Shown: positions 24,294 through 36,601, counted from the first letter of the stretch. The stretch is 64,000 nucleotides of DNA from Ulota crispa (GCA_963920765.1 OY987244.1:17836358-17900357); one strand, 5' to 3'. The notes: generated by a model not told the origin, from the sequence alone. Numbers and translations: made by a program.

Positions 24294-24613
24294 TCAGAGC
24301 ATCTCCACCGGTGACTCCAACACGCTGAAATTGGATGAAATATGCTGAGGCCCCTCTCAAAACCCTCTCTTGACACTGGGTCCTGTTGTGTCTAGCAAAA
24401 GGCCTTCAAGCCACTATTCATTCACTATTCATCCTAAGTTTAGTGAGCTTTATCCTCTACTTTCCTTGATAAGTGGTCAACTGCTTATTTATAGGGCGTG
24501 TTGGAGTGCGAGACCACCTTTTCAAAGAGCATGGGTGGAGATCAAGGGGCTTGAGGCCTCGCTGAAACAGATGGAAAAGTTTGAAAGAGCCCGGACCGGT
24601 GGAGATGCTCTCA
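24294..24613. mobile_element. GAGCATCTCCAC element with TCA duplication
   Basis: The core, 24297-24610, starts GAGCATCTCCACCGG and ends CCGGTGGAGATGCTC. TCA flanks both sides. The three-base duplication suggests a PIF/Harbinger- or CACTA-type transposase source. The interior is GC-richer than its surroundings and open in several frames, without a recognisable product. Confidence 0.7.
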
Positions 24614-24789
24614 TGAATAGAGCATGTAAGGGCTGAAAGTGAAATTTTGGGGAGGTGAAACTTCTTAAAATATATTTCAATAACTCTTTCTTGAAAGAAT
24701 GAGGAATTGGCATCTTATCCAAGTTGTTTCATATTTTTTTGGAGCTTTGTGAAACTAGTTATAAAATTTTGAAGTGAAAAGGTCATGGG

Positions 24790-24902
24790 GCTCTAAAATG
24801 GTGTACCTCCTCAAACTGTACATTACATGTACATTGTTGAAGGGTTATGAAAAACAACATGTACAAACAAGGTCCATTTGAGGAAGTGCACCATTTTAGA
24901 GC
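24790..24902. mobile_element. 113-bp hairpin element
   Basis: GCTCTAAAATGGTGTACCTC pairs with the inverse block at 24874-24902, GAGGAAGTGCACCATTTTAG plus AGC. The loop includes an ACATGTAC palindrome. It is small enough to be a MITE remnant or a folded RNA locus. No target duplication is evident. Confidence 0.6.
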
Positions 24903-25232
24903 TTGCATGCTTTTAGAACCTCCTACCTTGATTGTGAGCCCATTTTGGCTCAATACCCTTGCTTGTCAAGAGAATAGGTGGTGCCCTAAAGGTATCTCTA
25001 CCCAATCTTAAAAACTTCATCATTAGGAAACACAATGTTTCTTGTTTCTAGTGTTGACTATTGATCACTAGTTTCTCCCACCTGTCCAATTAGTTAAATT
25101 AATGTTCATCCAATCACAAGTCTGCAAAAGCAAACAAAATCTTCATCATTGATAACTCAACGTACTTTTGCAAAAGATAAGGTGATATTTGAAAAAGTTA
25201 TTGTGCAGAGGAAACTGAAATTTTTGCCTTGC

Positions 25233-25581
25233 TAAGAGCATCTCCACTTGTATGGTGAAACACCATGTTGGTTACACTTTCAGATTAAAAGAAGGTAGTT
25301 CATGCTCAAACTCTGCCAAAAGACTCTTCCTTACAATGCAAAATCTACCGTTTCCTAGTGCAAGACAACTCCCCTAACACTAGTTTTTTTATTATCAATT
25401 AATAGGTTAAGTAAGCAATGATGAAAATTCTATCTACTTTTTCAAGCAAGAAGCCTTGTTATTGGTTGAGCACTATTTTGTCTAGTTGCATGAGTGGGAG
25501 AAATTGCAATGCAACACCGGAAAAAAAACTCATGGCGTTTCCCTGAGATGAAAAACTACTGATGTGGTGGAGATGCTCTAA
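25233..25581. mobile_element. GAGCATCTCCAC element with TAA duplication
   Basis: The core, 25236-25578, starts GAGCATCTCCAC and ends GTGGAGATGCTC, flanked by TAA on both sides. It shares only termini with the copy at 24297. TAA is a typical PIF/Harbinger target, which favours that superfamily for both. Confidence 0.7.
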
Positions 25582-26254
25582 TGGGAATATTTTGACTGGT
25601 CCATACATTACTTACTTCCTTTTCATCCAAAAGTCTGTCCAGTCCGATGTCTGGGTTTTGTAGGGACTGCCTTCCCTGATTTCCTCATCTCCAGCTTGAG
25701 TTACAGACACCCTCGGTTCTGCCAAACGTGATTTTTTTTACGTATTCCGTACTGACTGAAACCACCCCAAAATGTGCCAAAGATTCAAGTTCTACACTGG
25801 TGATATTATGATTTTTCGAAAACTGTATCAAAACCTAGTAAAAAATTTGCTAAGGTTAGTATACTTTAAGAAAAAGACTGGGCAACATGAAATTGGGGGT
25901 CTCCAACAGCGTTTAGTTTTTTGGCAAAAAATTGCCTAAATCTTACCTCAAAACCTAAGTGGCAAAAGTAACACTTAATAAAATCCTGAAAAAATTGGAT
26001 GAATTTGTCAAATCCCTTCCCACATTTGCACTAGATTTGTCAACTTTTGAATGAAAGTTACTAATATTAATAGATTTTTTGGATGAATGTACCCATTCGT
26101 TGATTTTGTCCAACTCTATCCAAATTTTCCTTACTTGCCAGCATGGTGGGGTGCGTGTCGCTTTACCAAGGAAAAACTAAAAATTAAACACTAGTCTCCA
26201 AACATACGGTGAATCTCAAGAGCCCTGGATCTCACGCTAAATTGGAGTACTCAT
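25582..26254. other. Intergenic DNA
   Basis: I see no gene or repeat boundary here. Confidence 0.4.
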
Positions 26255-26695
26255 TAGGGGGTTTCAAACTTAAAATCTGGCCTACGAGTTTCTCACCTCA
26301 CAAGAATTTTGGTCACTAGTGAATTGTTTTTGTTCACTCACATGCCAAAAGTCTCAAACACCCGTGAGTTTGCATGAGTTTGAGTTTAGGGTTCTACTTT
26401 TGCAACAACAATGCTGCAAGAGCAAGCCCAACACAAGCACAAGCAGCACAAGTACAAGGAGCAGCAGGAGTGGAAGCATGATGGGTTGGTGGCGACCTCC
26501 GTCAGCATTCACAGTTGTGTCCAAAGTGGTGCTCACCAAAGCCACAAAGGTGCATTTTTGGAGTTCACTCCTAAGGTGAATCAAGTTAGGAGTGAACTTT
26601 AGAGGTATATATGTCACCTCCTTATTCACTAGTGAATCCATGGAAGTGAACGACAATGTGGGTCACCTGAAATTTTTTAAGTTTGAAGCCCCCTA
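26255..26695. mobile_element. TA-flanked element with CAA/AGC-rich cargo
   Basis: The core is 26257-26693. GGGGGTTTCAAACTTAAAA pairs with the right end, TTTTTTAAGTTTGAAGCCCCC. An inner TTCACTAGTGAA pair occurs on both sides. The middle (26405-26560) is a GC-richer, CAA/GCA-repeat segment unlike the AT-rich arms and is open in three frames. This may be captured DNA, or a simple-sequence expansion. Confidence 0.55.
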
Positions 26696-26883
26696 TTTCC
26701 CTCGTACACTGATTTCATTCTCACTTCTTTTTAATGTATTTGCTTTTAACCCCTTGCATGTTCGTTTATTGCATTGAAAGCAGGGATGATATTGGAATTA
26801 CAAGTCAGCCAACAGAGCCAGGGTGAATTGACCCCCTCATTGCCCTTTTCCCAAATGAATGAAGCCGGGACCTCAGTCAACTA

Positions 26884-27461
26884 CTCCCTTAGTCCCATTA
26901 TAAAGCTCCAAAAAACTTTTCCACAAGGGATGGACTGTATTTTTAGTCATTATGCTAGTGACAAATGCATTCTATAATCAATGTACCACCTACCAAATAT
27001 TTGCAAAATCACAAGCTTTTATGTTGCCGTTTAGACACCAAAATTCCATGCTAAAAGTACCAAATTTGTGCATAGTTTGTGAAGGCTGCCGGCTCCTCAT
27101 TATTTTAGTCTTTGTACTACTGACACATGCATTCTAGAATCAATATATTATCTACCAAATGTGTGCAAAATCTCCAACTTTGATGTTGCTGTTGTGCACC
27201 CAAATTCCATGCAAAAGTACCATATTTGTACATGTTGCTAGCTTCTCATTATTGATGATTTAAAGATCAATAGCAACAATGGTACCTATATGGAAAAGGC
27301 CAAGCTTATTATGAGAGGAATGCTCTTTAATTGTTTAACTTGCCCCCATGAGATCATTGGACATGACAAAGGCTTTCTCAGCAACTAAAATTACCAAAAA
27401 GGAGTTTTTAGTGGGATAAGAACTATGCCTAATTTGGAGCTTTATATTGGGATAGAGGGAG
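26884..27461. mobile_element. Stowaway-like MITE with internal duplication
   Basis: The ends CTCCCTTAGTCCCATTATAAAG and the inverse GGAGCTTTATATTGGGATAG-AGGGAG match the Stowaway terminal consensus, and the element is flanked by TA. A block of about 155 bp beginning AGTCAT-TATGCTAGTGACAA is present twice in tandem, whereas the copy at 28664 has it once. Confidence 0.85.
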
Positions 27462-27929
27462 TATTTTAGAAGGTTGTAGGTCTAGGATGAAAAAGCTCTG
27501 CTTTTTCACATTTCAGAAATTTTGCGATTTTGGAAATTTATCATGAGGGGATTGAATTTGAAAGATTTAGTTTCATATCTAGATTCAAAAACCTTGATTT
27601 AATCTAGAACCCAAGAGAAATACAATAGTACATGGCTAAGTTTAACCCTTGTAAGAAATATGATTTGCTAAAATTACTGTCTCAGCCTAGCATCTCACTA
27701 ACTTAACTCAAAGTAGCCCTACAATTAGCTAAGATTAATGCTTTCCTAAGGTAGACTCTTTTTCTGTCTGGAGAGGTTAATCGTAGCCAGGCACTACTGT
27801 ATATGATCAAACACAATAAAAATAGAGGACACAATATTACCTTTATTGTGCTTACATTTTATAGAGCTTTTCCTCCCTAGCAAAAAAAAAGTAGATGTGT
27901 GGTGGACAGAGCCCCCACTGCCCCCATTC
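27462..27929. other. Intergenic DNA
   Basis: A decayed fragment near 27540-27620 resembles one arm of the MULE-like foldback family (GATTGAATTTGAAAGATTTAG-like). Nothing else is recognised. Confidence 0.35.
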
Positions 27930-29545
27930 TAAGGGCCGCTTTACATATGGGGGCCGGGCCAATTTGGCTAGGGGCCGATTGCCTCAAATTTCAACCCATA
28001 TTTTGCTTAAGGCTGGCCTCTACTACTAATTAAAATAAGATTATAGTGGGGGCCAATTGTCTCATATGTAAAGGCTTGAGGCCAAGGAGTCAGGCCAATT
28101 CAATAAAGTTAAGCCATCTTTATACTAGAGGTGAGTAGTTGTAACAAAAATCTCTTATGGACCATGGCTTGTTTTCAAAAAGTTAGCATTTGGAGATAGT
28201 GGCTTCTTGGCAATGTAAAGTGAAAATAGGCCACAATTTTTTTTAAATAATTAATTTTTTTATTTTTTATTTTTTATTTTGAAACAATGACATGATGATA
28301 GATACCAAAAAATAGAGTTGGACAGAGGGGGACATTGCCAAAATGTGCACGAACCCTAAACATGAAGTTTGAAACAAACTCTTAAGTTCTTTGTTTACCT
28401 TATCAAGGTATATTATACCAACTGCCTTTATTATTTTCTTTTTATCAACCACAAAGCATTTATAATATTTTTGCATACTAATTTGTTCTTCCATAAATCA
28501 AGTTTTATGCAGACAGTATCTAGCATGATATATACTATGAATTATGGATCATCAAGAGTATCTTGCATAAAAGATCATTGAAAAAGAAATCAACATATCA
28601 AAATATGCAAGGTTGAAAACTTCATGAGAAGCATAGAAGGAAAAAATGGTTTGCAAATAGATACTCCCTTTGTCCTATTATAAAACTCCAAGAAACTTCT
28701 CCATGAGGGATTAACTGCATTTTTAGTCATTACGCTAGTGACAAATGCATTCTAGGATCAATATACCACCTACCAAATGTTTGAAAAATCTCCAATTTTT
28801 ATGTTGCATTTAGACACCTAAATTCCATGCAAAAAGTATCAAATTTATACATGTTGCTAGCTCCTCATTATTGATGGTTTAAAGATTAGTAGCAACAATG
28901 GTACCTCATATGGGCAAGGCCAAGCTTGTTAGGAGAGGAATGCTCTTTAATTGCTTAAGTTACCTCCATGAGATCACTGGACATGACAAACACTTTTTCA
29001 ACAATTGAAATTAGCAAAAAGGAGTTTTTAGTGGGACAAGAACTATGCCTAATTTGGAGCTTTATATTGGGATGGAGGGAGTACAAAATATACAAGCCTA
29101 CACAAGTAATTAGTAAACTCGTTTAGCAAGCTAAATGCCCTATGCCCCCCATGCCATCCCCTCCCTCTCCCCATGTCATCCCCCTCATCCCCCATGCCAT
29201 CCTCCATCCCCTGGCTTCTCTCTCATGCCACAAGGCTTTTGATTTAATGGATTCTATTGGAGAAAAAACAATATTTTATGAATTTTTTTTTTTTTTTTTA
29301 ATGAAACTTGACATTGGCCCCAAGGCCAAGAATTGGCCTCCCATTTTTGGTGCACCCAATTCAAAGAGCTCGAGCCATGTCAGATCTTGTTTTTGTTAAA
29401 TAAAAAATTCATTCCACCAAATTGGCCCTGTCTCTAGGTGTAAGGGCCTTGGGGCTGATTTCAGCTATTTGTCCAATTAGAAAGCCGGATTAGTGGCCTT
29501 TGACGCAATCAGATGGCTTGGCCCGCGGGTGTAAAGCGCCCCTAA
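27930..29545. mobile_element. PIF/Harbinger-like element with TAA duplication, 1.6 kb
   Basis: The core is 27933-29542. GGGCCGCTTTACATATGGG on the left matches the inverse of GGGTGTAAAGCGCCCC on the right, and TAA flanks both ends. The G-rich tip and the 3-bp TWA target fit PIF/Harbinger (Tourist) elements. No transposase is visible. A Stowaway-like element has inserted at 28664-29081. Confidence 0.7.
28664..29081. mobile_element. Stowaway-like MITE nested in the Harbinger-like element
   Basis: CTCCCTTTGTCCTATTATAAA and the inverse of TTTATATTGGGATGGAGGGAG form the termini, with TA flanks at 28662-28663 and 29082-29083. It is 418 bp and colinear with the copy at 26884 apart from that copy's internal duplication. 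Confidence 0.85.
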
Positions 29546-30672
29546 GCAGGGCACAATGAGGGGGTTTGTTCACCCTTGGCAAGAAATAGGGCTTGGATTA
29601 GGCATTGGTTCCAAAATTTACTGCTATTTATTATGTAGTTACAGGCTTGAACTAAAAGTATAAAGAGGAACATTCTTTATTTTGTTTATTTTTATCAAGT
29701 GAATCACGGTCCATTGCAAAAGAAGTTTAAATACAAAAACCTTAGCGGAAATCAGCATAATTTTAGATCTCAAATCTAGGCAAGTTCTAGTTAGTTTATT
29801 TTCTGTGTCACAAAAAACAAGTTATCTATTACTTGCCTAGATTTGAGATATGAAATGTATAAACAATGTTCATATGCGCCACATTAGGTTCATGCTCTAG
29901 ATTGGGTATGCCTATCTTAAGGAGTTTAAATTCAACCAACACATCTCATGGATGTAAAAGTGCCTTGTCATCACCAACCACCCCACAAGTATAACACCTA
30001 CACTAAATATTGCATTTAAGTTGCCCCATACCAAATTCTTGTATAAATATTTATGGTTATTACAATAATTTTTATCAATAATTATTGCAATGAACAAAAC
30101 TTGAAGGGCCTGGCAACAACAAGGACATTGCAAAAAGACAAGGTAGCATCACTCAAACCATAAACCATACGTGAAATCCTAATATCTAGAGAGTTGCATG
30201 TGCGTTTAGGTGACCAAGCATAAAGTCATGAGGTAACTTTCTAAAATGAGGTAACTTTCTAAGATGAGGGAACTCGAATGCAATATCAGGTGTAATGAAC
30301 TTGGAAAAGCAAAACTAATTTTTGTACTTGATTTAATCTAACTTCGTTTGTCTTCCATACTTGAGTTCTTTTGCTTTGCAATGTTGACATTGTCTCACTC
30401 CATACCCCCATAGTCAATTAGTCCTACCCAAATCCATGGCACCAACTCAAAGCAAGACCAAATAGTAGTGTTAAAAGCTATGTCATTTTGTTCAAATTTA
30501 CAAGGCCTTGAAGATCACAAAGTTGGTTGCCATCCAAGTTTACCAAAATCTCAATATCCAGTTGGTCGAGAGTAGGTTGGGGCTCGGCAATTCAAACTAT
30601 ATCTCGATTTTCACATCCCCATACACTGCATTTTGCTAGCAAGGATGGTAATACTTTTAAAAAGCTTTGACA
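29546..30672. repeat. Intergenic DNA with a hairpin and a dispersed repeat
   Basis: A hairpin at 29766-29850 pairs GATCTCAAATCTAGGCAAGT with its near-perfect inverse. At 29995-30250 lies the second copy of the dispersed repeat also found at 9142-9415. No gene is seen. Confidence 0.55.
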
Positions 30673-31324
30673 TTAACCCCTAAATGCCCAAGCCACCAGA
30701 TTTGGGTTGCAACAAAATTTTGAAGATGAATAAAATCTTATCAAATCACTTTTTTCAGTATTTTTTTTTCAATATAAGTTGGTTTTGAAGTCTATTTTCA
30801 ACATAAAAAATCTGATTTTGAAAATGAAAATTGATAATTTTTCTACTCAAGAATTTGTACAAGGGTATCCACTGCAATCTTGAGTTTTCTAGTGTTGGAA
30901 GATCTTGAAAATGAGCTCAAATACACTAGAGCTTGGACAAAAAATCACATTAGAAATCCATTCAAAAAAAATACAAGAGTAGATTTTGAAAGCCATAAAT
31001 TGATTAAAGTTAAGCATGTAATGACCTTAAACCTCATATTGTTTTGGTAACCAACTTTTTAGATTTGACATGTGAAATGAGGATTATAAAACTATAAGTC
31101 ACTTTTGCAGTTTTAACACCCTCATGTTCAAACATTATAATCTTTCAAACTATAAGTGATATTGTTTTATTTTCTTTTCCCATGTATTCTCCAACATGTT
31201 TAGTTTAAGTTTGTATGGTTACAATTGAAAAAAGCTTGATGAAATTTTTGAAAATGTTGGTTGATAGTTCTATTTTATGAAAATTCTAAGAAGCTCAAAT
31301 AGGGCTTGGGCATGTAGGGGTTAA
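30673..31324. mobile_element. TTAA-flanked element, 644-bp core, TGCCCAAG subtype
   Basis: The ends are TTAA-CCCCTAAATGCCCAAGCC and GGGCTTGGGCATGTAGGGG-TTAA. The core is 30677-31320. It is AT-rich and non-coding. Confidence 0.75.
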
Positions 31325-31614
31325 GAAAGTGGAATTGCACTCCAAATTTGAACTAAATATTTTGCTCAACCCAACTTTCAGATTAAATCCCAACAATATT
31401 TTTATATAAAACATTCATAAGTTTCTTTAATAATCCTTTATGTTTTTAATAACCCAACATGGTTTTGCTTTGAAGTAGAAGTAAAGAACTTACAAATATG
31501 ACGTGGGACGTAGTGTGAACCTCCTTTATAGTAGGTTATCCCCTCAAACTTTTATTACAATGAGTGCAAGTGACCAAATTTTGATGACCTAGACGTAAAT
31601 CCGACATGACTAAT

Positions 31615-31734
31615 GGTATGTTCACACTTGGTGTTAGGAGGGGTATTAGCAATATGAATGTAGTCTAAAGATGTGTCTAATACATATAATTTTCCCTTGG
31701 TACTACCCCTCTTAACACCAAGTGTGAACATACC
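31615..31734. mobile_element. 120-bp near-perfect hairpin MITE
   Basis: GGTATGTTCACACTTGGTGT on the left is matched exactly by ACACCAAGTGTGAACATACC on the right, and the pairing continues inward through an AAGAGGGGTA-type block. The high arm identity suggests recent activity or conversion between arms. The family is unassigned. Confidence 0.75.
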
Positions 31735-32589
31735 TTTAAGTCAAGTTTGTTGAGCACCAGCAGGCAGTTGCCATTCACTATAAAGGCCAGAAGGACTTTA
31801 GTTTACCCGATTTTGCAACTTTATTTTGACTAATCAACAGTAATTCCTATGCTTCCCTTGACTGTCTGTAGCCTATACTTTGAAACGTGATCGTTCGATT
31901 GCTTGCTTTCTGAAAATACTTACACTTGTAAATGAAAACACAAACAATAATTTACACGCTAAAAGAGGCCTCGTTCATGAAGCATTGGTTTGTTTTTTGA
32001 GTAAGGCATATACGCTAACTTTTTCAATGTAGCTTCTTTAGATGCAAGGCCTCCTCATGTGCAATTCAAAGCCAAAAAAAAAGAAGATCATCAAGCATCT
32101 TCGCATTGTCTTCCAACCGAGATGTTCCCCAAACATCATAGTGCGGGGACATCAAAATTAAGAAATAAAAAACCCATGTATCATGCGAACTTTATTAAAG
32201 AAATTATGTTGCTTCTCAAGTGATAAAACAACTCAATAGTTTGATTTGACATTAAAGTCAAATTTCCTCACTTACAGTAGGCAAAGATAAATCGCTAGCT
32301 AAAAGTTGCAAGCATCATAACATTCAATAGCACTCAGCAGGCATGTCCTCCCTTCAACTGAAAAGTGTGGAATATTCCACACCCCTCAATAGCTAAGAGG
32401 ACACTTAGCTAAATTTGTCAAAGATTTTATGAATGAGAGGCTTAGTTTAGTGCACACCTAAAGAGAGGAAAGGGAGCCTCTCTTCAGGCTACTGAATGTT
32501 ATGATATTTTGTAATGCTCAATTTTTTGATTTCCACATCAAACTTTGTTTTATCATAATACAATCTCAAATAGGGGGTGGGCAATGTGG
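31735..32589. other. Intergenic DNA
   Basis: I see no gene. A short inverted pair AAGTGTGGAATATTCCACAC lies near 32363. Confidence 0.4.
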
Positions 32590-33014
32590 TAGTGATATGT
32601 GTACACCTGAGGTTTGATATATGCACTCCCTCAAGCACCCCCCTCCCTGCGGGATAAAGATTTGTACCATCAAAAAGTTGAATTTGAAAAATTTTGAATT
32701 TAGATTTAGACTTAGAGACCTTCATTTAGTCTAGAACCATAAAGGAGGTTACAATTGAACAACACCCAATGAGAAAGCTTAGCTAGGGGGAAAACTATTA
32801 CTTTTACCTTTGTTTGTAAAAAGAAGTTAAGGTTTTTCATTAGTTGTTCGATTGTAACTTGCTTTGTGGCTCTAGACAAAATCAAGGTCTCTAAGTCTAA
32901 ATTTGAATTCAAACTTTTCAAATTCATGTTTTTGGTAAAAATCTAAAATATACCCTGTAGGAAAGGGGGGGAGGTATGCATATATCAAACCCCAAGTGTG
33001 CACATATCAATCCC
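32590..33014. mobile_element. MULE-like foldback MITE, copy C
   Basis: The arms match copies A, B and D, with the CATCAAAAAGTTGAATTTGA block, the CAACACCCAATG block and its partial inverse. The right end, GTGTGCACATATCAAT, is well conserved; the left end is diverged. No target duplication is apparent. Confidence 0.6.
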
Positions 33015-33149
33015 CTTATAAAATCTAGCCAATTGATTATCTATAGTACCAATTAATAAAAATAGGTAGTTACCTATTTTGCAAGTCAAAGAGTTTGCTC
33101 AATATAGAGTATAGTTGACATTTTCTTGTTTTAGCATCCTAGTTTTGTA

Positions 33150-33815
33150 ATTCTTACGCAATCCTAATCAAGCATACCAAATTGTAGTTCCAAAAAACAT
33201 AAATTCACGCATAAATCCCATTTTTTTGATGAATTATTTTGTATTAAGTTCATGGCTTTACATGATAAATGATTGACAAACATTGGTGATGAGTTTTTAA
33301 GATTTAATTGCATGGGTATGTAGGAAACATCCGTATGCGCATCTTTTCTTCTTACAAACATCTTCAAAAGTTTTGAAATTCTTTCAATAGCAGTTCTAAT
33401 ATTGGGGGTGATCATGACCAAATTTAGAAAAACAAATATCTCTTTATATTTTACTAAATTTGGGTATGATCATACCACCATTAAAACCTCTATAGAAAGG
33501 ATTTTGAAACTTTCATAAGATTTTAGTTAAAAGGAAAGATATGTGTATGGATGTTTCCTACACATCCATGCAATCAAACCCCCAAAAATCATCACCACTA
33601 TTTTTTGATCAATTATTATGTAAAGCCATGAATTTCAATTAAAACAATTCACCAAAAAATAGGATTTTGATTACTAGGATATTTGGTATGCTTGATTGGG
33701 ATTGCACAAGGATCATATACAAAAAATATGAGGACAAAACATCAATTATATTATATGTTATACCAACTATTTTGAATGCAAAAAATGGACTTACGTATAC
33801 TTTCTTTAGGGTACC
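33150..33815. mobile_element. Truncated palindromic element of the 22771 family
   Basis: The right arm matches the 22771-23788 element out to the TTTAGGGTAC tip. The left arm starts internally at a CAATCCTAATCAAGCATACC block, so about 100 bp of its outer end is missing. Confidence 0.55.
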
Positions 33816-33820
33816 GTATT

Positions 33821-34652
33821 GTAGTATAGTTACGTAATGCATGTTTTGGCATTCCCAACAAGTTTGTATAACAAAAAATATATAAATGGTATTATAATCT
33901 CATATTGTCGGTATATGATTCTCATGCAATCCCAATCAACCATACCAAATTTTGGTTACTAAAAATAAAAATTCTATTTTTGGTAAATATTTTGTGTCAA
34001 AATCATGGTTGTACAAGAAAGTTGATTAAAAATGATTGGTGATGAATTTTTGAGATTTGATTGCATGGATGTGTTGGAGATCTCTGTGTGCACATCTTTC
34101 CTTCTAACAAACATTTTCAAAACATTTAAAAATGAGACTTGAATGTTGGAGTGATCATGACCACATTTAGTAAAATAAACATTTCTTTATGGTAATTAGA
34201 TTGTGCTATTTGACTCATACATTATGATTGAGCTTGTACCTTTGAGCACAATGATATGTTTATTTTGCCAAAAGTTATTCAAAAATTTGAGATAGTTATT
34301 TTACTAAATTTGGTCATGATTACACCAACAATCAAGTCTCCATTGAAGGAATTTTGAACTTTTGAAGATGTTTGTTAGAAGGAAAGATGTGCACATGGAT
34401 GTCTCCTACACATTCATGCAATCAAATCTCAAAAATTCCTCACCAATAATTTTTAATCAACTTTCTTGTACAACCATGATTTTGACACAAAATAATTTAC
34501 CAAAACTATAAATTTTATTTTTAGTAACCAAAATTTGGTATGGTTGATTGGGATTGCATGAGAATCATATATCAACAATATGAGATTATAATACCATTTT
34601 TTTATACAAACTTGTTGGAAATGCCAAAACATGCATTACTTAACTATACTAC
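33821..34652. mobile_element. 832-bp palindromic transposon
   Basis: GTAGTATAGTTACGTAATGC at the left is the inverse of the right end GCATTACTTAACTATACTAC with one mismatch. The complementarity continues for about 300 bp through TGTTTTGGCATT and CAATCCCAATCAACCATACC. It lies directly beside the truncated relative at 33150. The superfamily is undetermined. Confidence 0.65.
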
Positions 34653-36600
34653 CTGTTACTATACAATAGTAGTAGTTTTGATTTGTTTGTTATGCTATTT
34701 CAACCAGCTAAATTTGTATAGATGGGCAGTTTTGCCCGAACATTGACATGGAGAACAAATGGAACATGGTGGAAAATCAAGGAAATCCCCGGAGAACGTG
34801 TAAGAGTAACCTAAGTAAGGTAGGAATACCATAAACGGTTACTCACCTCTACTTGGAGAAGTAGGTTGTTCTGAAACCAACAATAGCTAGATTTGAAAAA
34901 GATTCTAAAAGATTCTAAAAAGATGCTATTTCATTGCATTTGACTGGTTCAAACTTGTTTTGGAACAAGGTTTAGAGGTAGCTGTTTAAGGTGCACTTAC
35001 GAAACGAGAATTGGTCCAAACCCTAAATCCACATTTACATTGCATAAAATATTCATTCTTGAGTAAATTTTTTTTGCACTCTTCTTTATCCTTATTTATA
35101 CAAATATTGAGCTTAATTTATCAAGAAATCCCCATATCTTACAGACTAAAGTGGCTTATTTGAACCGTTTATAATATTTGTACCTTAGCCCTTAAACACC
35201 GACGGGGATGAAAATCGTCCCCTGCAAATACACTGAGCCCTTGTATTCATGACAATAGGCCCCGGGCGCTCAAGGGAGGGCGGAAGGAGCAGGCCACCAG
35301 GGCCCAGGTGGAGAGGGAGGGTGGTTTTTCGAGGTCAACCCAAATTAGCCGGGAACAATTCAAGCGGTTCAAGACTCCAAGAGTCCAAGCATCTTACCAC
35401 CAAGGACTCCACCACACCCTCCTCCTCCTCCTCCGGAAGAAAGGAAGCAAGCAAAAGGAATGGCCGGACAAGGGTACACAGCTGCACGGGCACAGCTGCA
35501 CGGCAACCACCTCGGACAGTCTGCTTGCCACAAGCGGAACCGCTTCGAGCACCACTGCCCCAACTCTCCAAACTCTCCAAAGTCTCCAAAGTGTACTGGT
35601 GTGAGGAGGATGCCGCAGCACCGGATTTACCGACTGTCTCCGCCCTTTGCTCGCATCGAGGCACACGAGGACGAACTTTAGACGTCGAGCTCCCTCTCAT
35701 TCCGCCTGCCTGGTGACACACACTCTCTCACATCCTGACATCCCCCTTTGGCCCTTTCACTTTCTACGCATGCAACTTGACACCACCACCACCACCAGCA
35801 CACTCTCTCTCTCACTCAAACCCGCCCAACTTGCCCACACAACAGAACCTCGGGATAAGTTACCTCCCACATGCCACCCACCCTCTGAAAAAAGTACACT
35901 ACTCACTCACTCTGTTATTGCAGATCTTCCGTCCCTGGGGGATGATTCCCTCCTCACTCCTCTGCTCGGCCACCCTCCCTGTCCCTGGTGTCACACCTTC
36001 CTAGCTTCGTCGAAGCCGTGTGTCGGTAAACTAGAGCGATTTCCTACCCCTCCCACATCCCCAATTGCCCAGGTCAGAGCCTTCGGTATCTGGGATTCAA
36101 GAATCGGACCATTTCGGAAAGCTCCGGAACACCGGGACAAGATGATTCCTTTTTGGATGCGGGGTGGACGCAGATGAAGAGGCTCTCTCTCTCTGGTAGT
36201 AGTAGTAAGCTTAGTGAAGATCCGGGGTGCCTCATGGCTGCAACGAGGAACGGGGGTTTGCGTACCATTCAGATGCATCCCGAGGAGGAGATGCTTGGCA
36301 AGCCGGAGTCAGGGTTGAAGCAGACGTGGTTCTTTACGTCTCAGAGCCGATCTTACATGTCTTCCAGCTCCTCACCGCCTCCCTAGAATTCGTACAAGGC
36401 TCTCGTCCGTCACATGGCTTCGTCACTCCATGGGCCATGGCTCGTCCACTGCATGAATTTTCTTGCCAACCTCGGAACCGCCCCTGCATGGACGTTGCAA
36501 AGCTTTGGAGCTTGTCTCTTTGAAGACCATTGAAAACCTTGCAAGCCTTGTCTCCTTTTCTCTCTTTTTCTGTGTTTTTCTGCCTTTGTAGTGGCGTTAG
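34653..36600 (+). promoter_or_regulatory. PRT6 upstream region and GC-rich leader
   Basis: At about 35240 the sequence changes abruptly from AT-rich to GC-rich and stays so until the PRT6 first coding exon. Several overlapping open frames on both strands (to 176 codons) have no recognisable domains and are typical of GC-rich leaders. A T/C-rich stretch ending TTTGTAG at 36590 looks like the 3' end of an intron, so a 5' UTR intron is likely. A solo TTAG-CCCTTAAAC motif at 35187 resembles a TTAA-family terminus. Confidence 0.45.
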
Positions 36601-36601
36601 T

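Noticed and set aside
35249-36523. Cluster of overlapping open frames on both strands (up to 176 codons) before PRT6
   Set aside because: The frames overlap each other on both strands, show no domain or signal, and the region is GC-rich, where stop codons are rare by chance.
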